This document shows, in pieces, positions 33,493 to 42,181 of a DNA stretch of 64,000 nt. The position numbers were made by a program, and so were the translations under genes. A model generated the notes under the pieces. It searched no databases, was not told the origin of the DNA, and saw nothing but the letters and a program-made list of their open reading frames with translations. This DNA is from Chloroflexota bacterium (GTDB lineage: Bacteria; Chloroflexota; Anaerolineae; Promineifilales; Promineifilaceae): the NCBI GenBank assembly GCA_014584575.1, contig JACTMP010000024.1:59393-123392 (forward strand), read 5' to 3'. How positions within the stretch are numbered: the stretch's first letter is position 1; each line of letters opens with the position of its first letter.

Positions 33493-36400
33493 ATGGCAAC
33501 CGAATCCCCTATTCCCGTCTTACAAAGTTATGTCTCTGAACCGGTGGTGCGGCAGTTGGCTGCCGGGCAGTCGCCCACATTAGCTCCGGCTTATGATGAG
33601 TGGCTGGCGGCCGGTCTGGTTGTGGACATTTCCGGCTTCACCCGACTGACGGAAACGCTGGCCGGGCAAGGTGTGGCCGGGGCCGAAGAGCTTTCGCGCA
33701 TTTTGAACCGCTATTTTGACCAGATGATCACCATGATCACCGGGCAGGGGGGGCAGATCGTCCATTTTGTGGGGGACGCGGTGATTGTGGTCTGGCCGGA
33801 GGATGGGGAACAAACGCTGGCAACGGCCGTACAGCGGGCGTTGACCGGTGCCTGGCAATTGGTCATGGCGCTCAACGGGTACGCCGTGCAGCCCGGTATG
33901 CGCTTGTTTATCAAGTGCCTGGTAACGGCCGGACCGGTGCAGGCGACCAGCGTGGGTGGGCTGCGTAACCGCTGGCAATATCTGGTGACGGGCCAGTCCG
34001 TGGGCCAAATTGGGCGCTTGTCGCCGTGGGCGACGGCCGGGGAAGTGGTAGTCGCCACAGAAGCGTGGGTAATGGCGGGGGATGCAGCACAGGGGGATCA
34101 GTTGGCCGAAGGGGTGATGCGTCTGAAACAGGTGAAAGAGTCACGGCCGTCCGCCACCCCATCTGCCCTGACACTATTGCCAGAAACAGAGGCGCAGTTG
34201 CGCCGCTACGTGCCCCATTATGTGCAGCAGCACCTCACCGCCAGCCGCCATGGCTGGCTGGCTGAACTGCGCCGCCTGACCATTCTATTTTTGCAGTTAA
34301 CCATTGATTATGAACAACCGGAGGCCATGTCCACATTGCAGCGGGCGGTTACGGCCGTGCAGGAACTGCTCTACCGCTATGAAGGCCACTGGACGCGCAT
34401 TGTGGTGGATGACAAGGGCACCTATTTGCTGATGGTGTTGGGATTGCCGCCATTTGCCCATGAAAATGATCCCCTGCGCGGCGTACAATTTGCGCTGGCG
34501 CTCAACCCGGCGCTGGCGGCGTTGGGGGTGCAGGGGGCGCTGGGCATTACCACCGGGCGTGTTTTTTGCGGTGAACAGGGAAACGACCTGCGGCGCGAAT
34601 ACACCTTCCTGGGTGATGTGGTCAACCTGAGCGCCCGGCTAATGTCAGCCGCCAGTGAGATGGCTATGAATGGGGGAGTTGTAGCTTTGTGTGATGAAAC
34701 CACCCATCAGGCGACAGCGCACAGTGTCACTTACCAGGCCATGTTGCCGTTGACGCTCAAGGGCAGAAGCACGGCCGTAACCGTCTACCAACCACAAACC
34801 ACCATCCAAACCGGGTTGGCAAACCGGCAGGAAATGGCCGCTCACTGGCCGTTAATTGGCCGCACAACTGAACTGGCGTTTTTGCACCAGCATATTGAGG
34901 CGCTTATTACCGGCGGTGCAGATGGGTTGGTGCTGGTAGAAGGGGAAGCCGGGATTGGCAAATCGCATCTGGTGGAAACAGCGTTGCAAAGCGTCATCCG
35001 CCAGGATATTCCGGTCTGGTATGTAGCGGCGGAAGCCATCGAGCAACATACACCGTATCATGCCTGGCGGCCCCTGTTTTTGAGCCTGTTGGGGCTGGAA
35101 CATGAGAACCGTTTGGATGGGCCAACGGTGCAACAACTGTTGACGGAAAAAGTGCCGGATGCTCTTTGGCCGCTGCTGCCGCTGCTGAACCCGCTGCTGC
35201 CGGTGGATTTGCCGGACACGGCCGTGACCGCGCCAATGACCCAGGAAAACCGGGCCGATAATACCCGCGATTTGTTGGTGACATTGTTGCAGCAACAGGG
35301 CCAGCCAGACCGTCCCCATGTGTTGTTGGTGGAAGACATGCAATGGCTGGATTCCGCCTCCTGGCAACTACTGGCGGCGGTGCGTAGCCAGCTACATCCC
35401 CTGCTCATTTTGCTGACGGGACGGCCGTTGACTACCCAGTCAGAACAAGAGCTGCCCGACGAAGCGCGCCTGCTGCTCAACACCGCCGCCACGCTGCGCC
35501 TGGAGCCATTGAGCGGCGCTGCGGCGTTGGAACTGGTACAGCAGCGGTTGGGCGTAGCCAGTCTGCCGGAGAGCGTGGCCGACCTCATCCGGCGCACGGC
35601 CGAAGGACACCCCTTTTTCAGCGAAGAACTGGCCTATGCGCTGCGGGATGAGGGGCACATTGTGGTGGCAGACGGCCGTTGTCGTGTGACCGGCGATTTG
35701 CAAAAAATCAACTTTCCCACCACCATCGAAGGCGTCATCACCACCCGCATCAGCCGTCTTTCCACAGAACAGCAGCTAACGGTCAAAGTTGCCAGCGTCA
35801 TCGGCCGTATCTTTGCCCTGCACATCCTGACCGGTATCTACCCCATCCCCGATGAACGAGAGCATGTGCCCGCCTACGTGTCTGAGTTGGACCGGCTGAA
35901 CATCACCCCCTACTATGCGGCCGACCCGGAAATCAGTTACATCTTCCGCCACGTTCTCTCCCGCGAAGTGGCTTATAACCTGATGTTGTATGCCCAGCGG
36001 CAACAGTTGCACCAGGCAGTAGCACAGTGGTATGAGATTGTTTTTGCCAATGACCTCTCTTCGCACTACCCCCTGCTGGCCTATCATTGGCATCTGGCGG
36101 CCACATTGGGGCAGCAAGATGATCAACTGGTACGCAAGGCGATTGAATACCTGGATAAGGCCGGGATACAGGCCCTCTACAATGGCGCCATGCGCGAAGC
36201 GGCGCGGTTTTTGGGCGACTTGCTGGCGTTGGTGCAGCAGTTACCGGCCGAATCCCCGGTGCGGCAGGAGATCACCCCACTGCAAGAAGGCAAATGGAAC
36301 CGTTACATGGGGCAGGCATTGTTGCAATCGGGCCGCTCTGACCGCTCGATCCCCTACCTGGAACAGGCGATTATGCTGTTGGGCTTTCCGGTACACCGGG

Positions 36401-37629
36401 CCGCGGCGCGGCTGGCGTTGGGCACGGCCGGGCAATATGGCAAACAGGCATTACACCGCTTTTTCCCCGGCCGTTACCTGCATACCAAAGCGGAAGAGTC
36501 GGAACGGCTGGTGACGGCGGCGTATGCGTATGATTATCTGGCGGAGGCGCACTTTAACGCCAGCCAGACGGTGGCAGCCATGTATTACTCCATTTGCCGC
36601 CTCAATGTGGCCGAACTGGCCGCCCCATCGCCACAGTTGGGGGCTTATGCCAGCATCTCCATGACGATGGGGCTGCTGACGTTGGGGGGGCTGGCCGATA
36701 AATACGGTGAATTGGCATTGGCAGCAGCGGCGGAGATGGAGGATCTGTCTATACGTGGGCTAACTATGCTGCGCGTGGGCACACACTGCATGGGCTACTG
36801 TCAGTGGGAAAAGGCGCGTCAGTTAGGTGCAGACATTCGGGCGATCTGTGAGCAGTTGAATGATGCCCAATTGGGGGCGACCAATGCCGGTTTGGAGGGA
36901 GCGGTAGCCCGGTTTACCGGCCGTCTTCAGGAGTCTAGTGCATTTGCCCGGCAAGGGCTGGCCTATTCGCAGCGCAGCGGCAACCGGCTGCACGACACCT
37001 GGAATTTGAAGCAGTTGGTGGAAAATTTGCTGGCGTTGGGAGAGTTAGACGAGGCCCTGCGGATCGGCCTGGAAACGCTGGAACTTTTGCAGGAATACCC
37101 TAATGAATTGGTGGAGATCAGTGTCTACGGGTCGGTGGCGCTGGTGTATTGGCGGTTGGGGGAGCAGCGATTGGCGTATGAGACGGCCGTGAAAGGGGCC
37201 AACATGATCGCCAATACCTTGCCCATCGCCTTTATTTCGCAGCCGGGGCATTGTGGTGTGCCGGAAGTGCTGCTGCGCTTGCAAGAGGCGGGATACGCTG
37301 CGCCGGAACTGCCAGCGCAAGCGACGCAGGCGGTCAAGGGCTTAAAAGCGTATGCCCGCTCGTTCCCCATTGCCCGGCCTTATTTGCATCTGTGCCTGGG
37401 GCTGGCAGCGTGGTTGACAGGCAAACCGGACAGGGCATACAAGGCATGGCAGAAGGGGATTGAAGTAGCGATAAGACAGGGGATGCCTTATCCACAGGGG
37501 TTGTTGTTGAGCGAATACGGCCGTCGCCTGCCGCCAGAACATGCAGAGCGCACGGCCGTGCTTGAGGAAGCGGCCCGCATCTTCACCGAACTCGGCTGCC
37601 GGTTTGATCTGGCGCAGGTACAAGCGTGA
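33493..37629 (+). CDS. Soluble-adenylyl-cyclase-like protein: tandem cyclase domains, ATPase, TPR
   Basis: A 1378-residue protein. Cyclase-like domain 1 (residues ~42-190) keeps both metal aspartates: D45 in VVDISGFTRLTE and D95 in HFVGDAVIVVW. Domain 2 (~255-420) has lost the first aspartate ('RLTILFLQLT') but keeps 'ITTGRVFCGEQGN' and 'YTFLGDVVNLSARLM'. A STAND/AAA-type ATPase follows, with Walker A GEAGIGKS at 484-491 and Walker B VLLVED at 610-615. The C-terminal half (~860-1378) is helical TPR-like repeat. The order C1-C2-NTPase-TPR is that of animal soluble adenylyl cyclase and related bacterial proteins. No membrane segment. The ribosome site is weak. It may supply a cyclic nucleotide, with domain 2 as the pseudo-symmetric partner. 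Confidence 0.9.
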   Translation: MATESPIPVLQSYVSEPVVRQLAAGQSPTLAPAYDEWLAAGLVVDISGFTRLTETLAGQGVAGAEELSRILNRYFDQMITMITGQGGQIVHFVGDAVIVVWPEDGEQTLATAVQRALTGAWQLVMALNGYAVQPGMRLFIKCLVTAGPVQATSVGGLRNRWQYLVTGQSVGQIGRLSPWATAGEVVVATEAWVMAGDAAQGDQLAEGVMRLKQVKESRPSATPSALTLLPETEAQLRRYVPHYVQQHLTASRHGWLAELRRLTILFLQLTIDYEQPEAMSTLQRAVTAVQELLYRYEGHWTRIVVDDKGTYLLMVLGLPPFAHENDPLRGVQFALALNPALAALGVQGALGITTGRVFCGEQGNDLRREYTFLGDVVNLSARLMSAASEMAMNGGVVALCDETTHQATAHSVTYQAMLPLTLKGRSTAVTVYQPQTTIQTGLANRQEMAAHWPLIGRTTELAFLHQHIEALITGGADGLVLVEGEAGIGKSHLVETALQSVIRQDIPVWYVAAEAIEQHTPYHAWRPLFLSLLGLEHENRLDGPTVQQLLTEKVPDALWPLLPLLNPLLPVDLPDTAVTAPMTQENRADNTRDLLVTLLQQQGQPDRPHVLLVEDMQWLDSASWQLLAAVRSQLHPLLILLTGRPLTTQSEQELPDEARLLLNTAATLRLEPLSGAAALELVQQRLGVASLPESVADLIRRTAEGHPFFSEELAYALRDEGHIVVADGRCRVTGDLQKINFPTTIEGVITTRISRLSTEQQLTVKVASVIGRIFALHILTGIYPIPDEREHVPAYVSELDRLNITPYYAADPEISYIFRHVLSREVAYNLMLYAQRQQLHQAVAQWYEIVFANDLSSHYPLLAYHWHLAATLGQQDDQLVRKAIEYLDKAGIQALYNGAMREAARFLGDLLALVQQLPAESPVRQEITPLQEGKWNRYMGQALLQSGRSDRSIPYLEQAIMLLGFPVHRAAARLALGTAGQYGKQALHRFFPGRYLHTKAEESERLVTAAYAYDYLAEAHFNASQTVAAMYYSICRLNVAELAAPSPQLGAYASISMTMGLLTLGGLADKYGELALAAAAEMEDLSIRGLTMLRVGTHCMGYCQWEKARQLGADIRAICEQLNDAQLGATNAGLEGAVARFTGRLQESSAFARQGLAYSQRSGNRLHDTWNLKQLVENLLALGELDEALRIGLETLELLQEYPNELVEISVYGSVALVYWRLGEQRLAYETAVKGANMIANTLPIAFISQPGHCGVPEVLLRLQEAGYAAPELPAQATQAVKGLKAYARSFPIARPYLHLCLGLAAWLTGKPDRAYKAWQKGIEVAIRQGMPYPQGLLLSEYGRRLPPEHAERTAVLEEAARIFTELGCRFDLAQVQA

Positions 37630-37630
37630 T

Positions 37631-37728
37631 TATGTGTCATGTGTCATGTGTCATGTGTCATGTGTCATCTGGCAGGTGTCAGGTGTCAGGTGACTTGACA
37701 CTTGACACCTGATACTTGACACTTTTTA
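37631..37728 (+). repeat. 7-bp arrays (ATGTGTC, GTCAGGT, TTGACAC)
   Basis: Five ATGTGTC units right after the stop codon, then GTCAGGT units, then CACTTGA/CACCTGA units. These are three different 7-bp arrays in one spacer, partly complementary to each other (GTGTCA against TGACAC). Confidence 0.85.
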
Positions 37729-37745
37729 TTCATTCAGGAGGAAAA

Positions 37746-38624
37746 ATGACGACGATTCCCTGGTATTTCACAGGCATTGAGGTTGGCGCGTATGTGCTGG
37801 CGGTGCTGCTGCTGTGGCAGGCAGGCAAACAGGGGCGGTACATGCTGCTGACGCTGATCATGGCGATGTTGTATGGCTATTTGCTGGAATACATGGACAT
37901 CCGCGATTACCACGCCTATGTGTACGGCCAGTTCCACGTTATGCTGCCGGGGGCGGTGCCGCTGCCGGTGGCGGTGAGTTGGGGCATGATTTTTTACGTG
38001 GCTACACAAACCAGTGATAAATTGGGGCTGCCCTGGGGACGACGGCCGTGGCTGGATGGGCTACTGGCGATCAGCATTGACCTCTGTATGGACCCCATTG
38101 CGGCGCAGTTAGGGTACTGGGAATGGACGCCACCCGGCCCCTGGCTGGGCATTCCCTTTGGTAACTTTTTTGGCTGGTTGGTGGTGATTACGGCGCTTTC
38201 CTACGTGTGGCGGGCCGCCAGCCGCCGTTTCCAGGCAGTCACCCAGGGGCTATTACAACAATTGCTCATCCTGGTGGGGGTGATGGTGGTTTCGCTGCTG
38301 ATCTTGTTTGTGGCGCTGGCGGTGTTTGAACGGCTGACGGTGACGCCAGTGCTGCGCGAAGGCTGGCAAGGGGTGATGGTGCTGGCCTGGATCATCCTGG
38401 CGGCGGCATTGGTAGCGCCTTATTACCGCCGCTTTGAACGCAATAATCCGGTGGATTGGCCTGTGTTGGCGCTGCCGCTTTTCTTCTTTGGCTACCTGAC
38501 GTTGATGGTGTTCACGGCCGTGACCAACCCCTCCACGGCGCTGGTGGTGAATACGCTGGTCACGGCCGTTATCGGTCTGTGGCTGTTTACCCTGCCGTAT
38601 TCAAGTCGCATATTTAATCGGTGA
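37746..38624 (+). CDS. Carotenoid-biosynthesis-type (CruF/DUF422) membrane protein
   Basis: A 292-residue polytopic protein with about eight hydrophobic segments. The block 'PWLDGLLAISIDLCMDPIAAQLGYWEWTPPGPWLGIPFGNFFGWLVV' is the core of the CruF/carotenoid-1',2'-hydratase-like family (DUF422). Acidic residues in 'DLCMDP' and the WxW motif are family-typical. AGGAGG at 37735-37740 fixes the start at ATG 37746 rather than the upstream frame. No other carotenoid genes are in the window, so the substrate cannot be confirmed. Confidence 0.8.
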   Translation: MTTIPWYFTGIEVGAYVLAVLLLWQAGKQGRYMLLTLIMAMLYGYLLEYMDIRDYHAYVYGQFHVMLPGAVPLPVAVSWGMIFYVATQTSDKLGLPWGRRPWLDGLLAISIDLCMDPIAAQLGYWEWTPPGPWLGIPFGNFFGWLVVITALSYVWRAASRRFQAVTQGLLQQLLILVGVMVVSLLILFVALAVFERLTVTPVLREGWQGVMVLAWIILAAALVAPYYRRFERNNPVDWPVLALPLFFFGYLTLMVFTAVTNPSTALVVNTLVTAVIGLWLFTLPYSSRIFNR

Positions 38625-38630
38625 GCGAGG

Positions 38631-38636
38631 TATAAT
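38631..38636 (+). promoter_or_regulatory. -10 element, apparently leaderless transcript
   Basis: TATAAT seven bases before the ATG at 38644. Third case in this window of a -10 directly in front of a start codon. Confidence 0.5.
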
Positions 38637-38643
38637 AGCGAGC

Positions 38644-38955
38644 ATGGCAAAAATTATGTCTCCATTTGAGTCAGATATGAAAACGTTATCTCCGGCTGAA
38701 CTGTTGGCCGGATATCGCCGTTTCAATGCGTGGGAAAATAAAGAGCAAATGATTGAATTACCCGGCTTGTCAGTGGAAGCTGGTTTGATTCAATTTTTTC
38801 AACTATGTTCCCTGGCACAGCAACTGGCCGGAGAAAATGACATTTTTCTCACCACACAAAACAAATCATATTGGATGCAACAACTGGCAACTCGACAGAA
38901 AGCAGCCAGGACTATGGGCTATGCTCGATCAACTACAAGCCCTTCACGAAGTTAA
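38644..38955 (+). CDS. Small helical protein paired with a nucleotidyltransferase
   Basis: A 103-residue protein beginning 'MAKIMSPFESDMKTLSPAELLAGYRRFNAWENKEQMIELP', mostly helical, overlapping the next gene by 35 bases in another frame. The layout (small helical protein, then nucleotidyltransferase) is that of two-gene toxin-antitoxin-like modules. I do not recognise the domain. The final ~15 residues are read through the start of the next gene. Confidence 0.6.
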   Translation: MAKIMSPFESDMKTLSPAELLAGYRRFNAWENKEQMIELPGLSVEAGLIQFFQLCSLAQQLAGENDIFLTTQNKSYWMQQLATRQKAARTMGYARSTTSPSRS

Positions 38956-39487
38956 AACCTTTCTTGAAGAACACAATATCAGTTACCTGATCATCGGGGG
39001 TATTGCTAATGCTGTATGGGGACGGCCACGAGTCACTCTGGATGCTGACTTTAAAGTTCTTCTGGGGAATTTGACTATTGATGACTTTGTGAGATTAGTT
39101 GGTCAGAAATTTACCTTCCGTGTCCAGGACCCCCATTTGTTTGTGAAGCAAACATATGTTGCTCCTATTCTTGCCCATAATGGCGTTGCTGTTGATCTTG
39201 GTCTGGGTTTCCTCCCCTATGAACAATTAGCCGTTGAGAATGCTGTAATCATTGAATTGGAAGGCGTGTCATTTCCGGCATGTACGGCCGAGGATTTAAT
39301 CATCCACAAGGCAATTTCGGAGCGCGAGAAAGATTGGAACGATATTGAGGGGGTTTTGATTCGTCAGGGGGAGAAACTAAACCAGGAATACATCCGCCAC
39401 TGGTTAGAGCAATTTGCAGAAGCTCTGGAACGCCCTGAGTTATTGAGCCGGTATGCAAAATTAAGAAGCCGGATAACGGGTGAATGA
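38921..39487 (+). CDS. AbiEii-like nucleotidyltransferase
   Basis: A 188-residue nucleotidyltransferase-fold protein. The motif LIIGGIANAVWG followed by TLDADF supplies the glycine turn (G26-G27) and metal aspartates D41 and D43. 'CTAEDLIIHKAISEREKDWNDIEGVL' is the typical downstream helix of the AbiEii/DUF6036-like group. Members transfer NMP groups to tRNA or proteins, often as toxins. ATG 38921 starts the conserved 'MLDQLQALHEVKTFLEEHNI'; the longer frame upstream encodes nothing conserved. It overlaps the next gene by four bases. Confidence 0.82.
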   Translation: MLDQLQALHEVKTFLEEHNISYLIIGGIANAVWGRPRVTLDADFKVLLGNLTIDDFVRLVGQKFTFRVQDPHLFVKQTYVAPILAHNGVAVDLGLGFLPYEQLAVENAVIIELEGVSFPACTAEDLIIHKAISEREKDWNDIEGVLIRQGEKLNQEYIRHWLEQFAEALERPELLSRYAKLRSRITGE

Positions 39488-40338
39488 ATTCTGGCCAATG
39501 GTATGTGCTGCTGGCGGCGGTGCTGTGGGGCACGACGGGCACGGCGCAAGCCTTGGCTCCGGCGGGGGTCCCCCCATTGGCAGTGGGGGCGGTGCGGTTA
39601 GCCATCGGCGGCGGGGTGCTGCTGCTGTGGGCGTGGGGGCGCGGGCGGTTGGCCGACGGCCGTGCCTGGCACAGACGGCCGTTGCTCCTGGGCGCGTTGG
39701 CAGTGGCCGCGTACCAGCCCTTTTTCTTTGGCGGGGTGGCCCGCACCGGGGTGGCGGTGGGCACGATGGTGGCCATTGGCAGCGCCCCGGTGATCGCCGG
39801 GTTATGGCAGTGGGCGGTGGGGGGAGTACGGCCGTCGGCCCACTGGCTGGCAGCGACGGGGTGCGCAGTGGCCGGGTGCAGCTTGCTGGCACTTTCTGGT
39901 GGTGATGTCCAGGTGGACATGGTGGGGATGCTGCTGGCGTTGGGGGCGGGTGGTAGTTATGCCCTGTTTGCCCTGATGAGCAAAGAGTTGTTGGCCGACC
40001 ATGCGCCGGAGACGGTGACGGCCGTTGTCTTTAGTTTGGGCGCATTATTGTTATTGCCGCTACTCTTTTTTGTGGACATAAGCTGGCTGGCACGGCCGTC
40101 TGGCCTGATGTCGGCGTTATGGTTGGGGCTGGGGGCGACGGCGCTGGCTTACCTGTTGTACACACGGGGATTGGCGCAAATTCCGGCGGCGACGGCCGTC
40201 ACCCTCTCTCTGGCCGAACCACTCACGGCATCTTTGCTGGGCATTTTCCTGCTCGGTGAAGTTGTCAGCGGGGTAATGCTGGTGGGGATGGGATTTATTT
40301 TGGGCGGGTTGGGGATTTTGGCAGTTGAGGGAAAGTAA
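39484..40338 (+). CDS. EamA/DMT family transporter
   Basis: A 284-residue membrane protein with ten hydrophobic segments in two EamA repeats ('VLWGTTGTAQALAPAGVPPLAVGAVRLAIGG' and 'AYLLYTRGLAQIPAATAVTLSLAEPLTASLLGIFLLGE'). Such proteins export amino acids or other metabolites. It overlaps the preceding stop codon by four bases. The direction of transport and substrate are unknown. Confidence 0.9.
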   Translation: MNSGQWYVLLAAVLWGTTGTAQALAPAGVPPLAVGAVRLAIGGGVLLLWAWGRGRLADGRAWHRRPLLLGALAVAAYQPFFFGGVARTGVAVGTMVAIGSAPVIAGLWQWAVGGVRPSAHWLAATGCAVAGCSLLALSGGDVQVDMVGMLLALGAGGSYALFALMSKELLADHAPETVTAVVFSLGALLLLPLLFFVDISWLARPSGLMSALWLGLGATALAYLLYTRGLAQIPAATAVTLSLAEPLTASLLGIFLLGEVVSGVMLVGMGFILGGLGILAVEGK

Positions 40339-40348
40339 CAGGGAAATT

Positions 40349-40368
40349 GGGTAATTGCGCAATTACTC
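40349..40368 (+). repeat. GTAATT-GCGC-AATTAC hairpin
   Basis: A small hairpin between convergent genes. Similar sequence is at 25535-25554 (GGGTAATTGCGTAATTACCC), at 5965-5984 and as a degenerate version near 59297. Confidence 0.5.
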
Positions 40369-41203
40369 AATTACTCTCCAACGCACGCAGATGCCAGCGG
40401 CGGGTAATCGCCAGATCAATATCGGTCGCCAGCACCAGTGCCCGCTGGTAGCGATCTTCCCGATTCTTGGCTAAGGCTTTTTGCAGGATGGTATCCCAGG
40501 AAACGGGCAGGTCGGGGCGATGGGTGCGCACCGAGGGGATGGGGTCGTGGAGGGCGGCTCTGGCGGCCTGCACCGGATCTTTGTAGGGATAGGGCAGGCG
40601 GCGGGTGAGACATTCAAACAGCACCACACCCAGGGCGTAGATGTCGGCACGGCCGTCCAGCGTCTCCCCCTTCATATGTTCGGGACTCATGTAATGGGGT
40701 GTACCCATGACCAGTTCTCTGGTGAGGCCCGAACTGCGGCGGGCAATTTTGGCCAGGCCAAAATCGGCCAGATATGCCTGCTCTTGTTCATCATACAAAA
40801 TGTTGGCCGGTTTCACGTCGCGGTGAATGATGCCCCGGCCGTGCGCCTCATCCAGCGCCCCGGCTACCCGTTTCATCAGACTATTCAGTTGGTCGGGAGC
40901 AATTTCTCCCGCCCGCAGCCGGTCAAGCAAGGAACCACCCGGCAAATAACGCATCACCATATACAACTGCTCGCCATGCCAGCCAAAGTCATAGACGGGA
41001 GCGATAGCCGGGTGGGAGAGGGCGGCAATGGTTTCGGCTTCGCGGCGGAAGAGGTGGGTGAAGAGGGGGTCATCGGTACGGCCGTAGGGCAGCACCTTGA
41101 TGGCTACCTGGCGTCGGGTCTGCGGGTCATGGGCCAGAAAGACGGCCGCAGTGGCCCCTTCGCCCAATTCTGATTGAATTTCATATCGGCCAATGGTTTG
41201 CAT
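40367..41203 (-). CDS. Ser/Thr protein kinase, soluble
   Basis: A 278-residue Hanks-type kinase consisting of the catalytic domain only. It has the glycine loop GEGATAAV, VAIKVL lysine, HRDVKPANIL catalytic loop, DFGLAK and 'GTPHYMSPEHMKG' activation segment, all intact. It is therefore expected to be active, unlike the large FHA kinase at 25563-28079. No membrane segment or sensor domain. CAGGAG precedes the ATG. Substrates are unknown. FHA partners in the region are candidates. Confidence 0.93.
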   Translation of the reverse strand: MQTIGRYEIQSELGEGATAAVFLAHDPQTRRQVAIKVLPYGRTDDPLFTHLFRREAETIAALSHPAIAPVYDFGWHGEQLYMVMRYLPGGSLLDRLRAGEIAPDQLNSLMKRVAGALDEAHGRGIIHRDVKPANILYDEQEQAYLADFGLAKIARRSSGLTRELVMGTPHYMSPEHMKGETLDGRADIYALGVVLFECLTRRLPYPYKDPVQAARAALHDPIPSVRTHRPDLPVSWDTILQKALAKNREDRYQRALVLATDIDLAITRRWHLRALESN

Positions 41204-41267
41204 ACGTCTACTCCTGGTGATATGGCTGTTATCGTAGCAGATTTTGGGGTGTGGCTCTATAGGACTT

Positions 41268-41302
41268 GGAGATTGGAGATTGGAGATTGGAGATTGGAGA
41301 TT
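41268..41302 (+). repeat. 7-bp array (GGAGATT) x5
   Basis: Five exact GGAGATT units directly before a bidirectional terminator. Confidence 0.9.
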
Positions 41303-41334
41303 AAAAAGCGCCGGTCATGAACCGGCGCTTTTTT
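41303..41334 (+). terminator. Bidirectional terminator
   Basis: AAAAAGCGCCGGT (41303-41315) and ACCGGCGCTTTTTT (41321-41334) with a five-base loop. T-runs on both strands allow termination in either direction, although it lies upstream of the kinase on one side and downstream of hsp20 on the other. Confidence 0.88.
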
Positions 41335-41379
41335 CACATAGAAAGGAGGAGGAAAGTTGTGCTGCGTTTGTAACTGTTC

Positions 41380-41439
41380 AGACCTGACAGGTTTCTGTCA
41401 AAGAAATTTGCCCCATAACGCTAAAAACCTGTCAGGTCT
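41380..41439 (+). repeat. Inverted pair AGACCTGACAGGTTT / AAACCTGTCAGGTCT, 30-base loop
   Basis: Exact 15-base arms at 41380-41394 and 41425-41439; same sequence as the hairpin at 28262-28294 but with a spread loop. It lies just after the hsp20 stop codon. Confidence 0.75.
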
Positions 41440-41448
41440 TAAGATTTG

Positions 41449-41865
41449 TTACACAGCCTTGATTTCAATGCGCTTCGGTTTCACTTCTTCGGCTTTGGGC
41501 ACGTGCAGGCTGAGGACGCCATTTTCAAAGTTGGCAGTCACGGCCGTGCTGTTCACCAATACCGGGAAGCGGACACTGCGGCTGAAGCTGCCGGTGCGCC
41601 GTTCGCGCACATGATACTGTGTCTCTTCAATGGTTTCGTCGGCCTTCACTTCGCCCTTAATGGTCAGGACGTTATCTTCCAGGGTCAATTCCACATCATC
41701 TACGGTAATGCCGGGCAAATTGGCTTTCACCAGATACCCCTCTTCATTTTCGGCCACGTCTAACGACACGCTCCACTCATTGCTCCAGCGTTGCGCCGGG
41801 CGGTTCACAAATTCCTCAAATAGAGCAGTCGGGTCTACACGATTCCAACGTACTATTCTGGTCAT
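41449..41865 (-). CDS. Hsp20/alpha-crystallin small heat-shock protein
   Basis: A 138-residue small heat-shock protein, an ATP-independent holdase. The alpha-crystallin domain runs from 'SNEWSVSLDVAENEEGYLVKANLPGI' to 'ANFENGVLSLHVPKAEEVKPKRIEI', including the conserved G-V-L motif (GVLSLHVPK) and a C-terminal I-x-I-like end (IEI). AAAGGAG lies eight bases before ATG 41865 and only two bases before the ATG at 41871, so the later codon is preferred. No CIRCE-like operator was seen upstream. Confidence 0.93.
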   Translation of the reverse strand: MTRIVRWNRVDPTALFEEFVNRPAQRWSNEWSVSLDVAENEEGYLVKANLPGITVDDVELTLEDNVLTIKGEVKADETIEETQYHVRERRTGSFSRSVRFPVLVNSTAVTANFENGVLSLHVPKAEEVKPKRIEIKAV

Positions 41866-42046
41866 TTTCATATCTCCTTTATTTGAACAGGTCTTTGCTT
41901 AAATCAGTTCGTATGGGCCGTATTCTCTGCCGCTGCCGTTAGAAAAATGTTAGTGGTAGATCGGAGAAATGTTGGATTTTTGTATGAAAAACGTTAACGC
42001 TTGGGGTTTGGCGCGGGCTGCTTTACAATTCTCAACAGATCGAAGC

Positions 42047-42098
42047 GGAGTTCGCATCCTCAGATGCGAACTGGTGGGCATCTGAGGATACCCACTCC
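42047..42098 (+). repeat. Twin-hairpin repeat, family B, locus 3
   Basis: GGAGT and ACTCC bound TTCGCATCCTCAGATGCGAA and GGGCATCTGAGGATACCC. The outer stem pairs are TTC/GAA and GGG/CCC, unlike the pairs at the other two loci. Confidence 0.85.
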
Positions 42099-42181
42099 TC
42101 CCATTTCAATCTACTAAATTCTGGCAATCAGGTAGTTCTCCCGATGAGGGATTAAATTCATAATTCCGTAGGAGGTGGATG

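Noticed and set aside
37631..37728. CRISPR-like repeats
   Set aside because: Units of 7 bp with no spacers and no cas genes; it is a simple tandem array.
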